Shown one piece after another: positions 1 through 5,026 of a stretch of 7,175 bases of DNA. Source of the stretch: Candidatus Rokuibacteriota bacterium. Lineage in GTDB: Bacteria > Methylomirabilota > Methylomirabilia > Rokubacteriales > JACPHL01. The stretch covers positions 1 to 7,175 of the forward strand of contig JACPHL010000060.1 in NCBI GenBank assembly GCA_016188625.1, written 5' to 3'. The notes below the pieces were generated by a model. It saw only the letters and a list, made by a program, of their open reading frames with translations. It did no database searches and had not been told where the DNA came from. The position numbers were made by a program, and so were the translations under genes. Positions within the stretch are counted from its first letter, which is position 1; each line of letters opens with the position of its first letter.

Positions 1-802
1 AGACCCGCTTGTAGACGTAGAGGCTCACCGTCTCCGTGGCCACGCCGGGCCCGCCCCCCGTGAGGAGGAACACCGTGTCGAAGATCTTGAAGGCGTCGAT
101 CATCCGGAGGAGGACCAGGACGCACATGAGCGGGGTGAGCATGGACCAGGTCAGGCGCCAGAAGGTCTGCCACGGCGAGGCCCCGTCCACGGCCGCCGCC
201 ACGTAGGGGTTGACCGGGAGGCTCTGGAGGCCCGCGAAGAGCCCCAGGGCCATGAAGGGGGTCCACTCCCAGACGTCGATCAAGACCAGCGCCACCAGGG
301 CCCAGGTCGGGGAGCTGAACACCGAGGTCCCCTGGAGGAGGCCGAAGCGGTCCAGGACGTTGTAGGTGAGGAACCCCCAGGAGCCGGCCAGCATGATCTT
401 CCAGATTATGGCCACGACCACCGGCGCGAGGATCGTGGGGATGAAGAGGATCGGCAGGAGCACGGGGCGGCCGTAGATCCTCTGGTGGAGGAGGAGGGCG
501 ATCCCGAGCCCGGCGAGGAACTCCAGGGGGACCGCGGTGGCGATGATGAGCCCGGTCACCGCCATCGTGTTCCAGAAGAGGTGGTCGCCGAGGAGCCGGG
601 CGTAGTTCTCGAGCCCCGCGAAGGGGCCGGGCGTCGTGAAGGACATCGTCCGGAAGGAGAGCGTCACGGTGTAGAGGAAGGGGATCAGGGCCACGGCCAC
701 GAGGGTCGCCATGGCCGGGAGGAGCAGGAGGTAGGGGTAGAGCCCCTCCCGGACCTGCTCCCGCCGGGTGATCGCCTCGGCAGCCGCGGCCCCGATCGCC
801 AT
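1..802 (-). CDS. CUT1 ABC transporter permease, MalF/UgpA-like (3' partial)
   Basis: The minus strand carries an open frame from ATG at 802 to the window edge, giving 267 residues without a stop. The protein starts MAIGAAAAEA and has hydrophobic membrane segments at about 22-45, 80-105, 113-137, 165-190 and 220-240. The sequence LENYARLLGD after the first periplasmic stretch is typical of CUT1 permeases. The EAA loop that docks onto the ATPase is visible at about 201-224 (AAAVDGASPWQTFWRL, with the conserved Gly), followed by the family pattern DAFKIFDTVFLLTGGGP (236-252). Family members are about 290-310 residues, so about 30-40 residues lie beyond the edge. A second MalG-like permease normally follows in these operons and is expected outside the window. 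It would form the inner-membrane channel fed by the binding protein just upstream. Confidence 0.93.
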   Translation of the reverse strand, partial: MAIGAAAAEAITRREQVREGLYPYLLLLPAMATLVAVALIPFLYTVTLSFRTMSFTTPGPFAGLENYARLLGDHLFWNTMAVTGLIIATAVPLEFLAGLGIALLLHQRIYGRPVLLPILFIPTILAPVVVAIIWKIMLAGSWGFLTYNVLDRFGLLQGTSVFSSPTWALVALVLIDVWEWTPFMALGLFAGLQSLPVNPYVAAAVDGASPWQTFWRLTWSMLTPLMCVLVLLRMIDAFKIFDTVFLLTGGGPGVATETVSLYVYKRV

Positions 803-808
803 CAGAAA

Positions 809-813
809 TCCTC
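809..813 (-). promoter_or_regulatory. Ribosome binding site of the permease
   Basis: GAGGA on the minus strand, 6 bases before the ATG at 802, in the 25-base gap after the binding-protein stop. It supports the chosen permease start. The gap has no room for a separate promoter or terminator. Confidence 0.6.
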
Positions 814-827
814 GGAGGGGGGCTCCG

Positions 828-2228
828 CTATTTCAGGAAGCACCGGGTGCAGAGCTTCTCCACGTCGCGCTGGGCGCCGGCGAGGGCGTCCTCGGCCGAT
901 TTCTTCCCCAGGGCCACGTCGTGGAGCGCCGTCACGAAGATGTCGTTGATCTGGTAGAGCTCCGGGACCCTGGGCTTCGGGTTCCCGTACTTCAGGGTCT
1001 CGCGCATGGCGGCGTAGAGCGGCTTCCACTGCCCGGTCGCGAAGGGGAGCGCCCAGCCGGACTCGCGGATGGGGATCGCCCCGGCGCCGGTGGCGAACCA
1101 CCGCTCCTGGGTCTTCTTCTCGGCGAGCCACTGCAAATAGAGGTACGCCGCCTCGGGGTTCTTGGAGGCCTTGTTGACGATCAGGAGGGACGGCTCGGCC
1201 TCGGCCGAGCGGACCTTCTCGTTCCCCTTCTTGTACGGGATCCCGGCGTAGACGAACTTGCCGGCGAACTTCGACTTCTCCGGCCGGTCGATCCCGAAGA
1301 TGAAGTCCGACCAGGCGATCGTCTGGGCCGCGATCCCGTTCCCCATCACCGTCGGGACGTCGATGAGCGAGTACTCGGCCTGGCCCGGCGGCGAGAACTT
1401 CCACAGCCCCGCCCAGAACTTCACCGCCTCGACGTTCTCCTTCCGGTTGATGGTGGGCCGCCCCTCCTTGTCGAAGAGGTCGCCGCCCCAGTTCTTGATG
1501 TGATTGTTCCAGACATCCCAGCCCGTGGTGCCGCCCTTGATCCCCTCGAGGACGATCCCGTAGAAGTCCGCCTCGAGAGCCTTGCCGGCCAGCTTCTGCC
1601 CCTTCTTCCGGGTGAAGAACTCGGCGATGTCCCGCACCTGCTCCCACGTCTTGGCCGGGCCCAGGTCATAGCCGTACTTCTTCTTGAAGGCCGCCTTCTC
1701 CTCGGGGTGCCCCAGGAGGTCGCCCCGCGCCCAGTAGACCGAGTTGTAATTCCAGTTGACGAACCCGATGTACTTCCCGCCCACCTTGGCCAGGCGGTCC
1801 CAGACCGGCTGGATCAGGTCCTTGGCGTCGAAGTCGGGGTTCATGAGCTTCGGGCTGGCCATGAAGTCGTCGACGAAGCGGATGACCCCCGCCTTGAGGA
1901 GCCGGCCGACCTGGGGGGAGTGGAGCATGATCAGATCGTAGGCCCCCTGGCCCGAGAGGAGGTCGGCCTCGCCCTTGGAGATGACCAGGAAGTGGTTGAC
2001 CAGCTCCCACTCCACGTTGATCCCCGTCTCCTTCTCGAAGTCCCCCTTGATCGCCGCCATGGCGTCCTGGATGGGGGTGGTCTCGTCCAGGACCTTGATG
2101 GTCTTCCCCTTGTAGGGCCCGGCCGCCTCGCGGTAGGACCACGCCCCGGCCTCGTCCAGGGCCGTGAGCAGGATGCCCGCCGCCAGCGCGACCACGACCG
2201 CCGACCATCTCATCCGTGCCCGTCGCAT
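828..2228 (-). CDS. Extracellular solute-binding protein, family 1 (CUT1 ABC transporter)
   Basis: This 466-residue protein is the periplasmic or secreted receptor of the transporter. It opens with Arg-rich residues (1-7), a hydrophobic core (about 8-23) and a likely signal peptidase I site after Ala-Gly-Ala at 27-29, giving a Trp at the mature N-terminus; there is no lipobox Cys. The first lobe strand KTIKVLDET (42-50), the DFEKETGI segment (63-70), the AYDLIMLHSP segment, and later AVKFWAGLW and EAAYLYLQWLA are typical of family-1 binding proteins, and the length fits that family. The only cysteines are the pair in the C-terminal KLCTRCFLK, which could form a disulfide after export. Its Lys-rich composition contrasts with the Arg-rich neighbours, as is common for binding proteins. 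It sits between the ATPases and the permease, 19 and 25 bases from them. Ligand is unknown: sugars, polyols or other polar solutes are all possible for this family. Confidence 0.95.
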   Translation of the reverse strand: MRRARMRWSAVVVALAAGILLTALDEAGAWSYREAAGPYKGKTIKVLDETTPIQDAMAAIKGDFEKETGINVEWELVNHFLVISKGEADLLSGQGAYDLIMLHSPQVGRLLKAGVIRFVDDFMASPKLMNPDFDAKDLIQPVWDRLAKVGGKYIGFVNWNYNSVYWARGDLLGHPEEKAAFKKKYGYDLGPAKTWEQVRDIAEFFTRKKGQKLAGKALEADFYGIVLEGIKGGTTGWDVWNNHIKNWGGDLFDKEGRPTINRKENVEAVKFWAGLWKFSPPGQAEYSLIDVPTVMGNGIAAQTIAWSDFIFGIDRPEKSKFAGKFVYAGIPYKKGNEKVRSAEAEPSLLIVNKASKNPEAAYLYLQWLAEKKTQERWFATGAGAIPIRESGWALPFATGQWKPLYAAMRETLKYGNPKPRVPELYQINDIFVTALHDVALGKKSAEDALAGAQRDVEKLCTRCFLK

Positions 2229-2233
2229 GATCG

Positions 2234-2242
2234 ACCTCCTTT
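2234..2242 (-). promoter_or_regulatory. Strong Shine-Dalgarno of the solute-binding protein
   Basis: AAAGGAGGT on the minus strand, 5 bases before the ATG at 2228, is a near-perfect anti-16S match and the best ribosome binding site in the window. It decides the start: the frame extends 18 codons further upstream, but those codons lie over the end of the ATPase gene and lack such a site. Binding proteins are normally needed in excess over the membrane parts, which fits. Confidence 0.85.
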
Positions 2243-2247
2243 CCGGT

Positions 2248-3327
2248 TCAGACGCCCCGGCCAGTCCCCCGATCGAAGACATAGAGTCGCTCGGGGTTTA
2301 CCCGGAGCCACACCGCCTCTCCCGGGGTGAAAGGGGTGTGGCCCTGGAGCTTGACCTTGACCGCCTGCGGGCCGATCCGGGCGGTCAGGATCCCGTACTT
2401 CCCGAAGGGCTCGTAGATATAGACCTCGGCCCGGAGCCCCCGATCGCCGTCCCGGGTGACACCGATGTCCGTCGGCCGGATCCCCAGGACCACCTCCTCG
2501 CTGGTCCGACCCGCGAGCCGACGCTCCACCTCGCGCCCGAGCGGCACGCTGAACCCCGGCCCCGCGGCGGCGAGCCGATCCCCCTCGCGGCGGAGCGCGG
2601 CGGCGAGCAGATTCATCGGCGGGTCGCCGAGGAGTCGCGCCACGGCCGTGGTCGCCGGGCGGGCATAGACCTCCTCGGGCGGGCCCTCCTGCTGGATCTC
2701 CCCGCCCAGGAGCACAACTAGCCGGTCGGCCACCGCCATCGCCTCGAGCCCGTCGGGGGTGGTCCAGAGCGCCGGGACCCCGCGGGCCCGGAGGAGGCGC
2801 TTCAGCTCCCCCCGCAGGCGGTGGCGGAGCTTGGCGTCCAGGTGGGCGATCGGCTCGTCCAGGCAGAAGACGGCGGGCTCCCGGGCCAGGGTCCGGCAGA
2901 GGGCGACCCGCTGCCGCTGGCCGCCCGAGAGCATGTGGGGGTAGCGGCCCAGGAGCCCGTCGATCTCCAGGAGCCGGGCGATCTCGACGATCCGCTCCCG
3001 AACGCCCCCGTTCCGGCCTCCGGCGGCGCCGAGGGCGAAGGCGCAGTTCTGGTACACGCTCAGATGCGGGTAGAGGGCGTAGGACTCGAACATCATCCCC
3101 ACGTTCCGCCGCTGGGGCGGCCAGCCCGTCACGTCGGCGCCCCCCAGGCGGATCGACCCCGCGGCCGGGCGGAGGAGCCCGGCCACGAGCCGGAGGGTGG
3201 TGGTCTTGCCCGCGCCCGACGGGCCGAGGATCGCGACCAGCTCGTCCCCCACCCTGAGGGTCACCCCGCGCAGGACCGGCGCCCGGCCGTAAGCGTGGGA
3301 GACTTCCGAGAGCTCGAGGACCGCCAT
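2248..3327 (-). CDS. CUT1/MalK-type ABC transporter ATPase with degenerate H-loop
   Basis: This 359-residue protein has the full MalK-type length: a nucleotide-binding domain followed by a complete TOBE/regulatory domain (about 276-350, from VVLGIRPTDIGV to NPERLYVFD). Visible motifs are Walker A GPSGAGKT (35-42), the Q-loop region MMFESYALYP with Glu81 in place of Gln, signature LSGGQ (133-137), Walker B CLDE (155-158) and D-loop AHLD (161-164). In the H-loop the usual THDQVEAM is replaced by TPDGLEAM, so the switch histidine is Pro191. The family needs that His for normal hydrolysis in most members, so I infer one composite ATP site is weak or regulatory and the other ATPase provides the active site. 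This resembles CUT1 importers that encode two different ATPases, as in the rhizobial glycerol system GlpS/GlpT. The stop is 19 bases from the binding-protein start. Confidence 0.94.
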   Translation of the reverse strand: MAVLELSEVSHAYGRAPVLRGVTLRVGDELVAILGPSGAGKTTTLRLVAGLLRPAAGSIRLGGADVTGWPPQRRNVGMMFESYALYPHLSVYQNCAFALGAAGGRNGGVRERIVEIARLLEIDGLLGRYPHMLSGGQRQRVALCRTLAREPAVFCLDEPIAHLDAKLRHRLRGELKRLLRARGVPALWTTPDGLEAMAVADRLVVLLGGEIQQEGPPEEVYARPATTAVARLLGDPPMNLLAAALRREGDRLAAAGPGFSVPLGREVERRLAGRTSEEVVLGIRPTDIGVTRDGDRGLRAEVYIYEPFGKYGILTARIGPQAVKVKLQGHTPFTPGEAVWLRVNPERLYVFDRGTGRGV

Positions 3328-3335
3328 GGCCTATG

Positions 3336-3339
3336 CTCC
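3336..3339 (-). promoter_or_regulatory. Ribosome binding site of the second ATPase
   Basis: GGAG on the minus strand lies 8 bases before the ATG at 3327. This independent site fits the fact that the upstream gene ends 176 bases earlier, so translational coupling is not available here. Confidence 0.5.
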
Positions 3340-3346
3340 GAGGGCT

Positions 3347-3372
3347 CCGGCCCCCCCCGCGGGAGGCGCCGG
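3347..3372 (-). promoter_or_regulatory. GC-rich hairpin upstream of the second ATPase
   Basis: The 26-base segment can fold with CCGG at both ends and a C-rich arm pairing with a run of eight G, giving about ten pairs with one mismatch and one G-U pair around a short loop. It ends about 20 bases before the start codon and just upstream of the ribosome binding site. There is no U-tract, so an intrinsic terminator is unlikely. It might stabilise the downstream mRNA or modulate read-through, or it may be a chance fold in GC-rich DNA. Confidence 0.35.
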
Positions 3373-3503
3373 CCCCTCGCTCCACACGCTCCGCGGCGCA
3401 CCCGTCTGTGGCTCGCCGGGCGGGGCCCCTCCTCCTTCGTTCCGAGCCCGCCTTCCGGCTTCCCCACCCGGCTCGCTCACGACGGGGACCCGCGCCGCTC
3501 CGC

Positions 3504-4436
3504 TTAAACGTTCCGCTCGGGGCCGACGCCTCCCTCGGGGCCCCCCTCGGCGTACTCGCGCGCGACCCCCACGGCCTCGGGCCGGATCCCGAAGAGGACC
3601 TCGCGGCCGGCGCCCGCGGCCTCGAGCCGGGCCAGGAGCGGTCGAGGGAGCGGCAGGTCGTGGGGACCGAGCCGGAGGGCCGGGGTCGCGCCGTCGGCGA
3701 GCGTGCCGGGGAGGAGGTTCATGGGCGGCTCCCCGATGAAGCCGGCGACGAAGACCGTGGCGGGCCGATGGTAGAGCGCCTCCGGGGAGCCCGCCTGCTG
3801 GAGCCGGGCCGCGTGCATGACGGCCACGCGGTCGGCCATGGCCATCGCCTCGACCTGGTCGTGGGTCACCAGGATCGTCGTCACGCCGGTGTCCTTCTGG
3901 AGCCGCTTGAGCTCGGCCCGGAGCTCGGCCTTGAGCTCCGCATCGAGATGGGAGAGCGGCTCGTCCAGGAGGAGGAGGTTGGGGTCGCGGACCAGGGCCC
4001 GGCCGATGGCGATCCGCTGCTGCTGCCCCCCCGAGAGGCCGTCCACCCGCTGGTCGAGGAGGTCGGCGACGTGGAGCATCTCGGCCACCTGGCCCACGCG
4101 CCGGGCGATCTCGGCCCGGGGGAGGCGGCGGACCCGGAGGGGGAAGGCGATGTTCTCCCCCGCCGTCATCCGGGGGTAGAGGGCGTAGTCCTCGAAGACC
4201 ATGGCGATGTTCCGGGCCCCCGGCTGGAGCCTTTTCACCGGGCGGTCGTCGAAGAAGATCTCGCCCCCGGAGGGGGGCTCCACCCCCGCGATCATCTTGA
4301 GGGTCGAGGTCTTCCCGCACCCCGAGGGGCCCAGCAGGGCCAGGAGCTCGCCGGAGCGGACCTGGAGGTCGAGGTCGCGGACCGCCTCCACGGCCCCGTA
4401 GTACTTGGTGAGCTGCTCCAGTCGGATCGTCGCCAT
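3504..4436 (-). CDS. CUT1/MalK-type ABC transporter ATPase, C-terminally shortened
   Basis: This cytoplasmic ATPase would power import through the downstream permease, pairing with the second ATPase. In its 310 residues I see Walker A GPSGCGKT (36-43), the Q-loop region MVFEDYALYP with Glu82 where Gln is usual, the signature LSGGQ (134-138), Walker B LLLLDE (154-159) and an intact H-loop VTHDQVEAM with His192. The conserved FIGEPPMNLLPG follows at about 233-244 and FGIRPEAVGV at 282-291, the start of the last TOBE strand set. The protein then ends within about 20 residues in a Gly/Glu/Pro-rich tail. MalK-type partners normally run to about 350-370 residues, and the neighbouring ATPase carries about 60 more after the equivalent point. 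I found no TOBE-like continuation in any forward frame of the following gap, so a simple frameshift does not explain it. The start Met is chosen because MATIRLEQL is the canonical N-terminus and it overlaps the upstream stop. Confidence 0.93.
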   Translation of the reverse strand: MATIRLEQLTKYYGAVEAVRDLDLQVRSGELLALLGPSGCGKTSTLKMIAGVEPPSGGEIFFDDRPVKRLQPGARNIAMVFEDYALYPRMTAGENIAFPLRVRRLPRAEIARRVGQVAEMLHVADLLDQRVDGLSGGQQQRIAIGRALVRDPNLLLLDEPLSHLDAELKAELRAELKRLQKDTGVTTILVTHDQVEAMAMADRVAVMHAARLQQAGSPEALYHRPATVFVAGFIGEPPMNLLPGTLADGATPALRLGPHDLPLPRPLLARLEAAGAGREVLFGIRPEAVGVAREYAEGGPEGGVGPERNV

Positions 4437-4438
4437 CA
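4434..4438 (-). other. TGATG stop-start overlap (translational coupling)
   Basis: On the minus strand the TGA stop of the cysteine hydrolase and the ATG of the first ATPase share one A. No good Shine-Dalgarno lies within the usual distance (a GGAGG occurs over 15 bases upstream, inside the hydrolase), so the ATPase is probably translated by reinitiation. This ties expression of the hydrolase to that of the transporter. Confidence 0.75.
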
Positions 4439-5017
4439 GCGGAGCGCCGCCTCGACCTCCGGGAGGGAGACGACGTAGCCGAAGACGTGGCCGAGGCAGA
4501 GGAGGGCCGCCTCGTGCCGCTCCGGGGCCGTGCCCGCCACGCACTCCCGCGGGACGACGCACCGGAAGTCCAGGTTCCGGGCGTGCTGGACCGTGGAGGT
4601 CACGCAGACGTCGGTGCAGACGCCGGCCACGATCAGGTTCTCGGCCCGAAGGCCGCGGAGGAGGGTCTCCAGGTCCGTCCCGAGGAAGGCGTCATAGCGC
4701 CGCTTGCCCATGATCCGGTAGTCGGTGGGCGCCACCTCGAGCCGTTCGGCCAGCTCCATCCCGGGCGTCCCCTCGAGGCAGTGCGGCGGCTCGAACTGAA
4801 GCTCGATCCCGAAGTCCGACTTGTCGGCCCGGTGCATCTCCTGGGTGAAGACGACGGGGATCCCGAGGGCGCGGGCCCGGGCGGTGAGCCGGTTGATCGC
4901 CGGGATGATCGCGCGCCCGCCGGGTGTCTCGATCGGCGCCCCCGGATCGAGGAAGTCCCGCTGCATGTCGATCACCAGGACCGCGGTCCGCTTCGGATCG
5001 AGAGGTGGCAGCGCCAT
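4436..5017 (-). CDS. Isochorismatase-family cysteine hydrolase
   Basis: This 193-residue protein matches the usual length of the cytoplasmic isochorismatase-fold amidohydrolases, which cleave C-N bonds of amides or ureido compounds through a Cys nucleophile. The triad is visible: Asp17 in VIDMQRDF, Lys105 in IMGKRRYDAF and Cys138 in GVCTDVCV, with the small residues before the Cys forming the usual oxyanion-hole turn. The MHRADKSDFG and HCLEGTPG segments (about 61-70 and 79-86) resemble those of general cysteine hydrolases related to N-carbamoylsarcosine amidase, biuret hydrolase and maleamate amidase; I cannot choose between these. The DxH metal-binding motif of nicotinamidases is absent. 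The start at 5017 is supported by GAGGAG a few bases upstream, overlapping the stop of the molybdoenzyme gene. Its stop overlaps the next ATG by one base. The position between a molybdo-hydroxylase and a transporter suggests it acts on an imported or oxidised nitrogen compound. Confidence 0.93.
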   Translation of the reverse strand: MALPPLDPKRTAVLVIDMQRDFLDPGAPIETPGGRAIIPAINRLTARARALGIPVVFTQEMHRADKSDFGIELQFEPPHCLEGTPGMELAERLEVAPTDYRIMGKRRYDAFLGTDLETLLRGLRAENLIVAGVCTDVCVTSTVQHARNLDFRCVVPRECVAGTAPERHEAALLCLGHVFGYVVSLPEVEAALR

Positions 5018-5020
5018 GTC

Positions 5021-5026
5021 GTCTCC
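5021..5026 (-). promoter_or_regulatory. Ribosome binding site of the cysteine hydrolase
   Basis: The minus strand reads GAGGAGAC followed by GACATG, placing a purine-rich Shine-Dalgarno core directly after the TGA of the upstream molybdoenzyme gene. This supports the start at 5017 and reinitiation by ribosomes finishing the upstream gene. Confidence 0.6.

Larger units (their letters stand above)
3328..3503 (-). other. 176-base structured intergenic gap inside the transporter operon
   Basis: This is the only sizeable non-coding stretch in an otherwise tightly packed operon. None of its three minus-strand frames resembles a TOBE domain or another known protein, although one frame stays open through the gap to a TAG 8 bases before the next ATG, which is unremarkable at this GC content. 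It holds the hexamer GGCTCG twice on the plus strand (3410-3415 and 3470-3475) with its complement CGAGCC between them (3443-3448), a GGGGCCCC palindrome, and a G-run hairpin close to the next gene. Its composition is unlike the coding flanks. It could be a dispersed intergenic repeat, decayed sequence left after loss of the 3' end of the upstream gene, or an RNA processing or attenuation region. Which of these it is cannot be decided from one copy. Confidence 0.6.

Noticed and set aside
768-2330. Plus-strand open frame of 520 codons antisense to the solute-binding protein
   Set aside because: Its translation is Leu/Asp/Val/Arg-rich without recognisable domains and lies wholly opposite a gene with clear family motifs, a signal peptide and a strong ribosome binding site. 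Long antisense frames are expected at this GC content.
3347-3372. Intrinsic transcription terminator between the two ATPases
   Set aside because: The hairpin has no following T-tract on the minus strand and sits directly before a ribosome binding site within an apparent operon.
3331-3503. Continuation of the first ATPase by frameshift through the gap
   Set aside because: I translated all three minus-strand frames. One stays open to just before the next start, but it is Gly/Ala/Pro/Arg-rich and lacks the alternating hydrophobic pattern of a TOBE domain, so a single-base error does not restore the missing domain.
3333-4478. Plus-strand open frame of 381 codons antisense to the first ATPase
   Set aside because: It mirrors the ATPase codons and shows no family motifs; it is a GC-driven shadow.
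4437-4562. Upstream extension of the first ATPase to a Met at 4562
   Set aside because: The extra 42 residues overlap the hydrolase gene, are Arg/Gly/Pro-rich and have no homology pattern; MATIRLEQL at 4436 is the normal N-terminus and overlaps the stop by one base.
4436-5017. Nicotinamidase (PncA) assignment for the cysteine hydrolase
   Set aside because: The fold and triad are shared, but the DxH metal-binding motif of nicotinamidases is absent; the segment there reads TQEMHRADKSDFG.
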